A stretch of 64,000 nucleotides of DNA from Coprinus comatus. Its lineage: Eukaryota > Basidiomycota > Agaricomycetes > Agaricales > Agaricaceae. The notes under the pieces were generated by a model, which was not told where the DNA came from, searched no databases, and saw only the letters and a program-made list of their open reading frames with translations. The number at the start of each line of letters is the position of its first letter. The stretch's first letter is position 1. The translations under genes and the position numbers were made by a program. The DNA is taken from assembly GCA_034638255.1 (NCBI GenBank), contig JAWPGT010000001.1, forward strand, positions 1,240,001 to 1,304,000. Direction: 5' to 3'. Of this stretch, positions 9,682-21,180 are shown piece after piece.

Positions 9682-11790
9682 TCATTCAAAAGCCCCATAG
9701 CGACGAACAACCTTTGCCCAAGCTGCTCCACTGTATCCTAGCCGTCGTTCAACAGGACTTCCAGAAGCGGTCTTGACCCATCGTTTAGCAGTGGCCAAAT
9801 TTTGAGCGTGACGTTGCTGAATGGTGGTAGGAATGACTGGAGGATTGGGTTTTCCGGTTTCAGAATTGAGATCTCGTTTTGCCGGTTTATGAGAATCTGA
9901 ATTCGGTGCGGTAGGAGTGCGTTTGTTGATCATTTTAGGGTTAGATGGTGTTGCAGGTGTGTATGTGAGTTCCGGTTGGTGGTTACGTTTGACCGGAGGT
10001 TGAGGTTGTGAAGTGGAAAAAGACGTATGTTGTTGAGATGATGGAGTGACAGCAGAAGGTTCTCTGACAGAGATCTTTTTTCTGCGGGAAAAGACACTAC
10101 GTGATTCTACTTCACCTTCCGTTGGGATATCACCAGAGTCGAGACCTTCGCCTGATTCGGGATCGGATGTAGGATTATTAAGAGGTTGGATCAAAGGCGG
10201 AGAATCGACTGTGCTGCCACCTTGGGAACTACCGGTGGTCTTGAAAGAGATAATGACAGTGTTATCTCGTTTGTTCTTTGAATCGAGATTGTGCCTGTAT
10301 TTCTCTGGTCCATCGCGGCGAACGGGAGCAGGTTTCTTGCATGGTCTACCAGAAGCACCACCTTCACCGGTAGATCCACCTTCACCAGTAGTGCCTCCGG
10401 TAGTACCGCCCTCCCCTCCAGTAGCTCCACCTTCACCGGTAGAACCACCTTCACCACCTTCACCAGTGGTGCCTCCGGTAGTTCCACCCTCTCCTCCAGT
10501 GGTACCACCTTCACCGCCTTCACCAGTAGTACCACCTTCGCCACCTTCACCGGTACCGCCTTCACCGCCTTCACCGGTAGTGCCTCCAGTAGTACCACCT
10601 TCGCCACCTTCTTCACCAGTAGTGCCTCCGGTAGTACCACCTTCACCGCCTTCACCGGTAGTGCCTCCAGTAGTACCACCTTCGCCACCCTCGCCGGTAG
10701 AACCGCCTTCGCCACCTTCACCAGTAGTGCCTCCAGTAGTACCACCTTCGCCACCTTCACCAGTAGAACCACCTTCGCCAGTACCGCCTTCACCGCCTTC
10801 GCCAGTTGTGCCTCCAGTAGTACCACCCTCGCCGGTAGAACCACCTTCACCAGTAGTGCCTCCAGTAGTACCACCTTCGCCACCTTCACCGGTAGCACCA
10901 GCTTCACCACCTTCACCGGTAGTACCACCCTCACCACCTTCACCGCCTTCGCCAGTAGTGCCTCCAGTAGTACCACCCTCACCACCTTCACCGCCTTCGC
11001 CAGTAGTGCCTCCAGTAGTACCACCTTCGTCACCTTCACCAGTAGTACCACCTTCACCACCCTCGCCGGTAGTACCGCCTTCACCACCTTCACCAGTGGT
11101 GCCTCCAGTAGTACCGCCTTCCCCGCCTTCACCAGTAGTACCACCCTGATGAGTTGAGCAAGGTTTAGCGCATTTACATGGCTGGTTATGACCCTTTAAG
11201 ATAAATACTGTAAGCTTTGCGGAGTCCAAGATAAATCGTTGAGAAACTCACCATCGTGGTTACGGAAGCACCTTCTCCTTCATTTCCAGGAGTAGTATTA
11301 TCTACTGTGCGCTTTGTATAATACTCATAATGATGGCGCCTAGGGAAACGACGGGAAATGTTGCTATTTCCGTTCACTGTATTGGTACCGCGCGATGAAA
11401 CGGGATTGACTGGAGGTTGAGGGACCGGGTTACGTTTGACACGAATAATGCGAGACTGACTTGCACGACGGGAAACAGGCATCTCCGCTGGAACATCGTT
11501 GTCCGGAGGAGTAACTTGATCTTGACGTTTCGTGTTGGTGTGAGTTGGGACCATGTGAGAGGGATGTAGGCCATCTTCCACCTTGACCCTCCTCAAGAGT
11601 TCAGTGGAAATACCAGAATTGATGTTGTCCCGAGTTGCGACCGAGTTATAAGCAGCGATCCTAAGTGATGATACTTTCAGTACACTCGTTCACAAACAGT
11701 GCATATGAGTACTTACGGGATGGGAGCACCATAACCGGAAGCAATGTTGAAGAGCACAGTAGCAATGAGGACCGTAGAATAAGAAATCAT
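9682..11790 (-). CDS. Secreted Gly/Thr/Glu tandem-repeat protein with many dibasic sites
   Basis: Function unknown. Exon 1 (11790-11717) encodes a signal peptide of about 20 residues with a hydrophobic core TVLIATVLF. Exon 2 (11660-11252) gives a basic linker. Exon 3 starts near 11193 (acceptor not certain; a CAG about 10 bases further on also fits) and runs to the stop at 9682, for about 660 residues. After a CKCAKPC cysteine patch comes a ~265-residue run of GEGG, EGG and TTGG units, then a Ser/Pro-rich basic tail. KR occurs at least eight times, all outside the repeat (NTKR, RVKR, YTKR, KNKR, PVKR, INKR, PAKR, TAKR), with several RR as well. These are the sites cut by Kex2-type proteases in the Golgi. 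No adhesin, hydrophobin or enzyme domain is visible and there is no clear GPI signal at the C terminus. It could be a wall or matrix protein or a peptide precursor. Confidence 0.72.
10351..11148 (-). repeat. Coding minisatellite for (G)[13 protein letters not shown] units
   Basis: About 800 bp of imperfect tandem repeats, seen on the + strand as repeated CCACCTTCACCGG / CCAGTAGTGCCTCCAGTAGT blocks. Unit lengths vary in multiples of three (mostly 9-42 bp), so the reading frame is kept. Silent third-base differences between units suggest repeated internal duplication rather than one recent expansion. The other strand is also open through the repeat, which is a composition artefact. Confidence 0.92.
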
Positions 11791-12017
11791 CTTTTGCGAT
11801 TTGAATAAAAAAAAATGCAGAAAAAGAATCTAAAAAGATCGTCGAATATTGTGTACCGGACAACAAGGAATCGTCTGTTCACCAGGAACAAAAATAGAAA
11901 GACGTCTCGACTTGCGGGAACGAACTTTAGGTCAACTCTAAGGCAACCGGCGCCGAAGAGGATGTGTGAGGAGGTGGGGAAGAGCACTGCTAAAGATTCC
12001 AGAACGCATGGGTGGTG

Positions 12018-12025
12018 TTTATATA
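12018..12025 (-). promoter_or_regulatory. TATA box candidate for the secreted repeat protein
   Basis: On the minus strand the sequence reads TATATAAA, about 230 bp upstream of the start codon at 11790. Position and strand suit a core promoter with a long 5' UTR; this is a motif match only. Confidence 0.35.
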
Positions 12026-12363
12026 GTAGATGATTCTATGTATCGCACGTAGCAGAATTGTGTGGAGAGGAGTTTCCAAGACACTATCTTTCTGGGTTTG
12101 AGAGTAGGGAGTTGTTGATTGTTCGTCGCAAGTGTATGAGGATTTGATATATCATGGCTTTTGTATAACGACGCTTGAACACAGGGCTCCGATATGCCGA
12201 TGGCCCTCTAGGATAATGAATATCCCCTCTCCTACCATCACGATTCACAACAGACTACATATGATTCTTATTTTTAGCGAGTTTTGCGTTGGTCGCCTTG
12301 AGATAAAGCACTGCGAGAAGATTGAAGTCGTTGGATTTGGAGCCGGAGCTATCACACATGCCA

Positions 12364-12391
12364 GTGGAAACATGTGGAAACATGTGGAAAC
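12364..12391 (+). repeat. Short 10-bp tandem repeat
   Basis: The unit TGGAAACATG is present twice and a third copy diverges after seven bases. No coding or regulatory role is evident. Confidence 0.7.
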
Positions 12392-12886
12392 AAACCATTC
12401 AAACATACGACAATGATGGTTTCAAATGTCAGGGTACCTACGAGTACGCGAGCTCTTCTTTGTTTGAAGTGGTATGTAGTGGTATATATATAGTATGGTG
12501 GTTGTGGAGTGACAAGTTATGAATAACCTGGGGGTAACTGCACGATAACAAACCCTTAATCATTATGTAATCACCACGTTTGAACCGCCACTTACCTGCC
12601 AGTGTGCATGTCATAGTTCACGTGTAAACTTTTTTTTTAATTCAGCATTTATATCCCGCTACAAGCAATCTACTGTGTTAAGACGCGGTGGACCCAATAT
12701 ACATGGAAATTAAGAATCCAATCTTCTAGAGGAAGTCTACTACTATGTGATCAAACGAGGTGATATGGAGGTGTCTGGTGGCAAGTACGTGTGGCTTTTA
12801 GGTGGCCTTCAAAATAGAAATGAAATTAAAGGGCAGGTTTCGATATAGGGTTGGCGAAATTAAGAGAGGAAACTGGCGAGAAAGTA

Positions 12887-12922
12887 TGGTGCATGTCACT
12901 TAGTCACCAACTATTTTGTACA
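12887..12922 (+). repeat. Left terminal inverted repeat of the MITE
   Basis: 36 bp beginning TGGTGCATGTCACTTAGTCA and ending TTTTGTACA; it is the reverse complement of 13421-13456 with one T/C difference near the inner end. Confidence 0.9.
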
Positions 12923-13420
12923 ACTCATTTAACATATCAACTTAATATTTTTCTTATTCCTCTTACCAAACAGCTTAGATTAATGATATGAAATGTTTGG
13001 TTAGACAGATTTTTTTATATTTTCAAAACTGAGGGAGAAAAAAAAAATGAGACTTTTGAGATTTCGCCGCACGACTATATATGGGATACATTACCCTACC
13101 GGGAAGGACCCCTTGATACATAGACTTTTGTGCTAAGTCTCGCAAACCAACCAGAACCCAACAATGTGAAGCAAATCTGCACCAACTAAAAGCATGAACA
13201 TGTACCGAAGACATTTCAAACATTATGCCATGCCCATACGTATCACTACTCTAACAATTAGTATAATGGTTAGAAAAAGGAAGGCGTCCATTTTTGCGTC
13301 CGGCATTCCTAATTCCTATTGGTATAATGTATTTTTGATAGAAGAGAGAACTTGTATCGATATGATCTAATTTATTTTGAACATAATGCACAACAAGTTG
13401 ATCAACTTTCGACCCCGCCG

Positions 13421-13456
13421 TGTACAGAATAGTTGGTGACTAAGTGACATGCACCA
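13421..13456 (-). repeat. Right terminal inverted repeat of the MITE
   Basis: 36 bp ending GTGACATGCACCA on the + strand, pairing with the left arm at 35 of 36 positions; TA follows immediately. Confidence 0.9.
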
Positions 13457-15075
13457 TAGGAAAGGAGACCACGTGTATACATGATGAGAGCTTAGTCGAC
13501 TGACAGAACTGGACAGAACCTATCTTCCAAGGAAGGTAGGAGGACACGTGCGCGCGTTCGTACGGAGGCGTGAAGTTGCAACTCTGGAGTCGTATTAGGA
13601 TTAGGTGTATTTCAGTCAAGTTTGAGGGCATACAGAACTAGAACCAAACTGTTTTCCTTTTGCTTTGTGGTTCTTGCACACCATACCTACTTGCGATCTT
13701 TGTTGTTGTTGTTGGATCAGTAGTTCTCCGTATATACATATACTGTAGAGCTTAGAGGGTGGATTTCGAAGGTAGTTAAATTTTGTTTTGTATACTTTGT
13801 AGACACCGGATGGTAGTACTTAAAGGGAGTCACTATATTTGTCTCTTTCTTTCCCGCTCGGATTGATAGGGTAGAATGAGAATTGAGAATTGAGGATATG
13901 GGTAGGAGCCTGGGGTTCCATAAGATGATAGATCACGACGGAGACCGAGGGAACTTTGTGTCCCATGACAATCCCTGAATACTACTAATACTCCAAGTAC
14001 ATATTAAAAGTACCTATAAGTACCGAAGAGATTTCATTCCATAGTCATGCTTTGAAAACCTTACAGTAATGGTAACCGGCGTTGTCAATCTATTCATTCT
14101 GAAAATCCCCATCTGTGTCTGTTATCTGATGTCCATTGTTCATTTTCCATTCGGCACCGTCAACTGCGGTAAACGGGGTATTGTGTTGTAGAGTGATGAT
14201 TAAACTACATTACCGGAATACACCAAGGTCCAAAACCTTAGCCTTAGTATGTAATGACAAGTTACAACCTCCGTCTCTATCTAGATTCTAGATCCCATAA
14301 ATTCCGTCCGTTTTGGTAGCCGTCCACAATCACTGCGTGGTACTAGGATTCCAGGACTAAGGGTGAGTTACTTTCCAAACCTGTCCAGATGCCATAACAT
14401 ATCGAACGATGAACCATTTGGGTTTGAGCAGCTGGGACTTGAAGCCCAGCTACTTGTGAACGTTTGAAGCTTGAAGGCTCGAACCCCCAATTCTGTGCCG
14501 AATTACTGAGCTTAATGATGATAAAAATACTAGATCCCCAATATGTACTTTCATCCGAGTTCCGAGTTCCGTATGTGGATTGTGGTTAACATCAGTGTTT
14601 AACACTGCCTTGTAATTCTGTATATGGACGATAAATGTACGATGTCGAGTAGATCCAAGTTCTCCATTGTTGTAGAGAGAGGATTGACATAATGACATCG
14701 ATCTCCATCTTTGTAAGCCAACCAACCTCCAAAGCTCATCCGGAAACACAGAGGAGTTCTTAAACCACCCTTCAATCAGAGGATAATTTGTCCCTCACCC
14801 CCCTATAACAAAGAGGGGGATGGGAAGAAAAGAAAAAAAGAAAAGAAAAACACGGCAATATGAGACACGATTTATATATCCTTCACAACGTACTTAGAGC
14901 GGATCCTGCCGTAAAAGTCATTCAGTTTTCTGATGAATGGAGTCCCTCTCTCTCTAAATTAAGATACTACAACTGATATACACCGTCAAGAAAAAGAGAG
15001 ACAATACAACAACACGACATGGAGCTGCAATTGAAATGAGGAGGAAGAGTATACAGATCATCTATCAAGCTTCTA

Positions 15076-16775
15076 TCACCGACCAGCCGCGACAGCATCG
15101 CGACGTAAACGAATACAATTTCGTTGTTTAGTGGTTGATGTTGATATAGACTTTTCATCGTCTAAACCATATTTATCCATCTCCGACAATGGCATTGGAA
15201 GAGGATAAACAAAGTCACTTGGGTACGACAACGATGGGTCGTGTTTCAATACCACCTTCTGTCTGGGTTGTTTATTAACTTTCGCTTTTGCTTTTTGGTT
15301 CTGGTTTTGAGTAGTCGGATTAGACCCTGCCGCCATAGCGGAAGCCAATTGAGGTAAACGCTGTGGGGAACGAATCCTTTCCTCAGTACGAATGCGTTCT
15401 ATCTCTTCTTCTTCTTCAGGAGGTATTTCGTTGCCGTCAAGGTCCAAACGTGCTAGTGGAACAATGAGCCGCTTCTTTTTCGTTGTGAAACGTAAAACAA
15501 CTTACCCCAGCCTCGTCGCCGAGGCGCATTACTATCCACAGCTGTGTCTGGAGCTGAAGAGGGCTCCTCTTGCCCACGAAGGGAACGATGATCTATACGG
15601 TTTCTGTAGCGACGAGAAAAGGCAGAAGAAGGCATTAACCACTGCGATTCATCATCGTCCCAGTCCACACTTATAGTGTGCACAGTTTCAGACCCGTTTC
15701 GGTCGTAATTCCTAACAACTACGTAATTTCGACCTTGGGAGGTAGGTTGACCATCTAAAGATTCTACTACGGCCGACCTGGGAGACTCTGCGGGACTGCC
15801 TGGCTGGTCAAAAAATAGCGGACGTATTGAAAGGTTGGAAGGAGGAGCTTGTGCCGAGGAATTAGATGGAGACAGACGTTCTGATGGTCCAGAATATTGC
15901 CGATTGTCGAGTGTGGATCCGGATCCAAGGTTATCCTGAGGGGTTTGTGAGGGGTTCGAGTGTGGATTTGAGGGTTGTGTGGTTACATGAGACAATGGAA
16001 GCGGAGATTGAGAATGATCCTGGGAGGTCTGTATAACGGTCGAAGTTCGGCGAGTGTTCGACCGTGATACGGCGGAAGCTCTAGTCCGTTCATTCAAAAC
16101 TTGGAGAATGCGGTCTAATTCCCCTTCATAAGACCTTGACATTTGTGCTATGGAATTAATCACCCCTTCGCTTAGCTCATCAGCTAGGGTAGGTGCTAGA
16201 GCCAGCCTTGCAGCAACACGCCGACCCAACAAGGTAGACCCGTCATCCTCGTTGCTGCCTACTGCGTTGGCTCGCATGCGAGTAAACATGCGCGCAGGGC
16301 TGCTTAAATTTGGAGTAGAATTTGTACGGTGCTGTAAATATTCATCCGAAGTTGTAAGCGAGCCTTGTAAGTAGTCTTCGGAATTACTAAACGAAGACCA
16401 GTTTAATGACGTTCTTGCCCTCGAAATTAGAGTTCTATGTCCCTCGCTACGATAAATATCAGGATTCTGATGTGGTGATATAAGTCCTGCATCACGAGCT
16501 GGGACCACTTCATTTTCCCAAGCTTGAATACGAAGTTGCGAAAGAGTCACCGGTAATGTCTCCGAGAGTTCCAATAAATTCCGGCGAACCTGTCGTATAC
16601 GATTATATGCTGCATCCAGCGCAGCAGATGTTTGTTGTATATTCCTGGAAAGCTCGCGCACCGGAATGGCCGTGACGGGACGGTGAATGGAAGGAGCTAC
16701 TACTTGCTCCCCAGGGACTTCAGGTTCTTCGGGGTCGTTCAAGGGAGACTCTGAGGATGGTGTGCTATTGTCCAT
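15076..16775 (-). CDS. Uncharacterised protein, Ser-rich, with conserved N-terminal helix and C-terminal acidic segment
   Basis: Not recognised. Two exons, 16775-15506 and 15452-15076, joined at phase 1, give 548 residues. Residues ~35-85 look like a helical bundle (IQQTSAALDAAYNRIRQVRR and the following LLELSETLP). The centre is Ser/Thr/Asn-rich and disordered. After it comes a more ordered WD-containing stretch (VVVRNYDRNGSETVHTISVD, then WDDDESQWLMPSSAFSRRYR). Across the splice is WARLDLDGNEIPPEEEEEIE, which reads like a linear motif. There is no signal peptide or membrane span. The next gene upstream on the same strand, an MFS transporter, ends 173 bp before this start. Confidence 0.78.
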
Positions 16776-16948
16776 GTAGTCCCCAGCTCGCTATGCCAGA
16801 GCAATGAGGAAGAGATGGGACCAGAACAGAGATTCAGCGTTCCAACTCAAAGCAGCAGGGAGAAGACCGGCCAACGATTAGACCGTCAGAGTTTCAATGC
16901 ACGCTGTGTGGCTGTGTCATGTTGATATATTTGGCTACTTGTCTATAT

Positions 16949-19109
16949 TTAAGTACGCAAACATCGCATTCTTGTCCACAATGGTCTCTTCCCAACGTAT
17001 ACCATGGCCAAAAGCACGGAGACAGATAGTAGCCCAACAGCCACCATACATATGGATAACCAGCCATTCTCTATGTGGTCATACATCTGGGAAAACGATT
17101 AGGATCCAATATTATTAATTCTTGTCCGTCCCACCTGTCCACTGACGACCGGTCCAACTGAAGAACATCAGATTGAGTTATTAATAATTTAATATTATAA
17201 GGGAACCTACTTGTCGTCCCGATAGCATATGCAATGTTGAAGGCTGCATATACGTGATCATCTAAATACGGTTTGTTACTTAAGAATACCAAGAGCAGAT
17301 TAGATGGCTACACTCACATCCAACACCTTCTATGCTTCTAGAAATTTCTGCGAGCTCAGCAGTTAATGGAGCGATTGTTCCAGAAGTAAATAAGCCTATA
17401 TATATACTTTAAAATGCGTGACCCCAAGCCATGGCCTAGTTCACGTACTTTCCAATGCGAATGCTACCCCAAAAAGAGCTAGCGAACTCTCGATCGTAAC
17501 CACCCCCCACCAAGGAAGAGCCAATAGAATCGAGAAATTCACGACCCATTCCGCACCAATTATATCAGTAAGCCAACCGGTGATTGGAGATGCTGTTGAA
17601 TTTTAGTGTTTGCTATCTATCACAAGCAAAAAACTACATACAGAATAACATTGGCAAGGAAACGGCCAAAAGCATTATACCTACTCTAGAAGCATTGAGG
17701 TTCCACACAGATTGCAAGTGCAGAGGAAAAGCTGGTTCCTGAGAACTGTAGATGAAGCTATCCTAGTGTCAGGCAAAAGAATAATACATGCGCAGAAAAT
17801 AGAATGTACCCGTATAGCACTATGATAGCCAGGCTGACGCATGCACGAGGTGATTTGAAAAGTGTCTTAATAACACGTAAAAGGGATATTGGTTTCCCCT
17901 TTGGCCGGCTAGGATCGTTCACGTCTCTTACATCAGCTTGTGGTTCTGCCAGGGGAGCAGGCTCAGCCATCGGTGCGCTGGATTCCGGTTGCTTCTGGTC
18001 GGTGCTGAGAGTAGCCGAATTTGGGTTTGAACACTGCTCATCCGGACCCTTTTCTGACCTTTTGAGAATAGTAGGATCCAAACCCCATTTCTGTGCTTCG
18101 TGAGGCTCGATGATCAGTAGACGAGATACCAGGTCTAAAACTGCGGCACACAAAGCAAAGATGAACGGCCCACGAAATCCAAATCTTGTATACAGAAGGC
18201 CCCCTATAGGCGGTGCAAGAATTCCACTGATACCAAGGTTAATGAAAAGCACCGATGTAAATTAAGAAACTTTTGTACCCTAATGAGAGTCCGGTCATGG
18301 CAATTCCAAGTTGACCTACAAAAATCTGAATGTCAACATACATGAGAGGTGTACACGAGAAAGGAAGCACAAACGTCCTATGATTTCTGGAGGTGTTGTT
18401 TCACAACTATGCAATGATTAGATTTTAAATAGACTAAGTAATGCATATTAAACACGTACAGAAGAGCCAAAGCTACGACCCATACAACGGAGGAACTGAT
18501 CCCTTGTATCACACGAGCGGTACACATGACAGCAAAATTAGGAGCTTCCATGAACATGACTTGCGAGCCAATGAGGAATACTAGACCAAGTATCATAGAC
18601 GATTTTCGTGCTTGATGTCGTTCCGACCATAAGACGATGGGTATTGTAGCTAAGATAGCAATTGAGACTCTTTGATTAAATCGATGTGTCCAAGTGCAGT
18701 ACTTACAGATTAACAACCCTCCTGACTTTGGTACGATTCCTAAAATTCTAGAGCACTTAAACTTTGAAAATAAAACTCACATATGCGAAAAGCAACCAGC
18801 CACTCAGACCCGAGACACCGGAATATCCGAGTCGTTGCAGTTGAAAAGGGACAACAGGAATTATAATAGAATAAATCATGATGTCAACCGTGATTCCTTG
18901 AAAGAACGTTCAGTCATCACAACTTTTGTGACGAGAAAGCACTAACCCAAACCGACTACATACGTTGTAAACCAATAAGAAGCTCTCCAACCAAGACCCA
19001 GGGGTCGTGGACCGGGGATCCCTTTCTGAGACATATTTTGTGACAATTTGCCTGCTTCACTTTTGAATCTGATCTCCAAGTCCAGCTTTAACTCTTTTAT
19101 GTTTTCCAT
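16949..19109 (-). CDS. Major facilitator superfamily transporter (drug/amine:H+ antiporter-like)
   Basis: A multi-pass membrane exporter or importer of the MFS_1 type. I joined about a dozen exons, including one of 33 nt (GIVPKSGGLL segment). The frame stays open from MENIKELKLDLEIRFKSEAG to the TAA at 16949. Membrane segments alternate with typical MFS motifs: VDIMIYSIIIPVVPFQLQ in helix 1, ARVIQGISSSVVWVVALALL in helix 4, and GILAPPIGGLLYTRFGFRG (motif C region) in helix 5. A ~80-residue hydrophilic central loop follows, then SQEPAFPLHLQSVWNL, SSPITGWLTD and AAFNIAYAIGTT in the C half. This layout resembles the vesicular-amine/multidrug branch of fungal MFS. The substrate cannot be inferred. 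It is divergent from the Fpg glycosylase gene. Confidence 0.82.
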
Positions 19110-19592
19110 GATGTAGATTTGTTGGCGTGATTCAGATTTTCGGGAGTCGGGAGTCGGGACCGTGATGTTGCCAAGTAAAACTTCTCCCAGACTTCTCCCA
19201 CGGCAGTAACTGACGCTTACTTACAAAGGGGGAAGCAATTTTCTTGGTAGTCTGTACACTCCGTGGATTTTTATGCGGCTTGTTCTTGAATGTGAAGAAT
19301 TCGCTGATAGAGATGTTATGCTAGATCAACCAGCTGGAGAAGACCGCCACTGGTGCACTAAAAATGTAAAACCGTCCTTTGAAATATCATGTATAGAGAC
19401 ATGTGGTGATGGTTTATGGTACTTGGCTGGTGTATCGTTGCCTGATAATTCTCCTACAGGTATTTTTCTCGGATGTTGAAGTAAGTATTCCTTTAAAAAC
19501 TGCTTCTAGTCTCTTGAGCTATTAATAATACGTGCATTAACTTTATGTGTCAATGTTACGTCATTAAACCAAACTTGTCTTGTTACCTCGGT
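19110..19592. other. Divergent intergenic region (MFS transporter / Fpg)
   Basis: About 480 bp between two outward-facing starts. Contains a repeated GGGAGTCGGGA element near 19140-19160 and a doubled CTTCTCCCA near 19183-19200. A small open frame on the + strand (19273-19479) lacks coding character and is taken as upstream sequence. Confidence 0.5.
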
Positions 19593-21180
19593 ATGCCGGA
19601 ATTGCCAGGTGTGTCCAAGGCGGAAAATAATCACATTCCATGTGTTCGACTAGGGATCTTATACCTATATTACAGAGGTTGAACGAGCGGTACGATTACT
19701 CAATGAAATTGGATCTGGAAGGACTATTGCCCAAGTCGAGACTACTGAAGACAACATTGTATATTCTAACATCACGCATGACGAGTTTGTTCGTTAACTT
19801 CATGTACATCGTGGATGCCAGTTGATTAAAACTAACATTTTGTAGGCCAAAGCCTTGAGAGGAAGGATAATGGTATTAGCGCACAGATATGGTTTGTCGA
19901 TCACCCACATATAACCATGACATGTTCAGAATATTATTCGTCAAACAGGTAAAGTATTTTATCTAGAACTCGAAGGAAGTGGTAAACATCCGGTGTTGCA
20001 CTTTGGTATGACTGGCATGCTACATGTAGGTAGATTTAAAGGATTTTACTTTTCAACTCACGTCGGTTTAGGTTAAAGGAAGAAGGGCTGATCATTACAG
20101 GGAAGCACCTTCCAAAGATTCTGAATATGAGTGGCCACCGCGATGGACCAAGGTCATTTGTCATAAAATATCGCAAAAGAAATACACCTAATATTAGTTG
20201 GTTACAGTTTATTTTGCATTTTGCGGATTCATCACGCGAAGAGAGTACACAAGTTGCCTTTCGAGATGCTCGAAGGCTTTCTCGAATCCGTTTATGTGAC
20301 GTACCTCTCGACGAACCTCCTATAATCGATCTTGGGTTCGATCCATTAATTTCTATGCCCTTGGTCCCGGAATTCTCGCGGCTCGTCCACAAGAGAAGAG
20401 GTGCTGCTATTAAAGCATTGTTATTGGATCAGTCTTTTAGTGCTGGAATAGGGAATTGGGTGGCTGGTAACCTGTTATCATTTTTACATCGGAAAAAATG
20501 AACTCACAATCTCCACGTTTTAAGACGAAGTTCTTTATCATGCGGGGATACATCCCGAGCAGAAATGTAACACTTTGTCAGAAAAACAGCTTGCAACTCT
20601 GCATGACAAGATAATTTACGTTTGTAAGACAGCAACGGATGTGAATGCCGATGATAAGCAGTTCCCAAATAACTGGCTATTCAAATATCGTTGGGTAAAA
20701 ACTTTCGTTTCAACGGGTACATCGATACTCAACGCCTGCACCTATTGTCAGAATAAAGGGAAGAAAAAGAAAAACTCTACAGAGAATGTTGATGCTTTGC
20801 AACTGGTACGTCCAATCATTCCTGCAGTAAAAATTAACCATGGACTCAATAATCTCACAACAGCCTTCTGGTCAACCCGCGACAATAAAATGGGTCACTG
20901 TTGGTGGTCGGACCTCTGCTTATGTATCCGAACTTCAAATCCAAACCTTGGTGATTGCGAGTCCAAAGCAGGTAAAACATCAAGGTGTTGTTTTCTGATA
21001 ATGCGTTTTCTGAAACCACGTCAGACTGGTACCGGTGAATCATTGGAAGAAATGCAAAAGGAAGAAAGTAGTGGGAAATCGAGAAAGAGAAAGAATGAAG
21101 AAGTGGTAGATGAACAACCACGAAGGACTTCCAGACACTCAAATAAAATCCATTCAAGAAACAGGAGCCAGAAACAATGA
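19593..21180 (+). CDS. Formamidopyrimidine-DNA glycosylase (Fpg/Nei family, fungal MMH type)
   Basis: A bifunctional DNA glycosylase / AP lyase of base excision repair that removes oxidised purines. The first exon is only 16 nt (19593-19608) and encodes the catalytic N terminus MPELPE; after Met removal, Pro is the Schiff-base nucleophile and the next Glu the acid. Eight further exons continue in frame: VERAVRLLNEIGSG, RYGKVFYLELEGSGKHPVLH and FGMTGMLH, FRDARRLSRIRL, the helix-two-turn-helix with its conserved Asn (QSFSAGIGNWVADEVLYHAG), and the strand TIKWVTVGGRTSAYVSELQ. About 365 residues. The four Cys of a bacterial Fpg zinc finger are absent and the region is replaced by a zinc-less form, as in plant and fungal MMH. 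A Lys/Arg/Glu-rich tail likely provides nuclear targeting. Confidence 0.9.

Larger units (their letters stand above)
12887..13456. mobile_element. MITE-like non-autonomous DNA transposon (TA target site)
   Basis: A 570-bp element bounded by inverted repeats of 36 bp that differ at one position. Both ends are flanked by TA (12885-12886 and 13457-13458), the target-site duplication expected of Tc1/mariner-type elements. The interior is AT-rich and has no open frame resembling a transposase, so it would depend on an enzyme from elsewhere. The near-identity of its ends suggests recent insertion. It sits in the largest gene-free gap in the window, about 1.1 kb upstream of the secreted repeat gene. 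A PIF/Harbinger-type element (TWA duplication) is less likely because the third flanking base does not match. Confidence 0.82.
11791..15075. other. Gene-poor 3.3-kb stretch
   Basis: No gene could be supported on either strand. It contains the promoter of the secreted repeat protein on its left edge, a short 10-bp tandem repeat, a MITE at 12887-13456, a GA-rich tract at about 14815-14850 and AT-rich sequence. Small open frames here lack family resemblance and sensible splice partners. Confidence 0.6.

Noticed and set aside
10046..11157. Long + strand open frames opposite the secreted repeat gene, rich in Pro/Val or Thr/Ser
   Set aside because: They exist only because the repeat has no stop codons in several frames. 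The minus strand has the signal peptide, introns and varied flanking sequence expected of the real gene.
14440..14515. A GCTCGAACCCCC stretch resembling a tRNA T-loop
   Set aside because: No matching acceptor, D or anticodon stems could be folded around it, and the TTCGA core is not right.
16949..19109. MFS transporter as part of a secondary-metabolite cluster
   Set aside because: Its neighbours are a DNA glycosylase and an uncharacterised non-enzyme protein; no synthase or tailoring enzyme is nearby.
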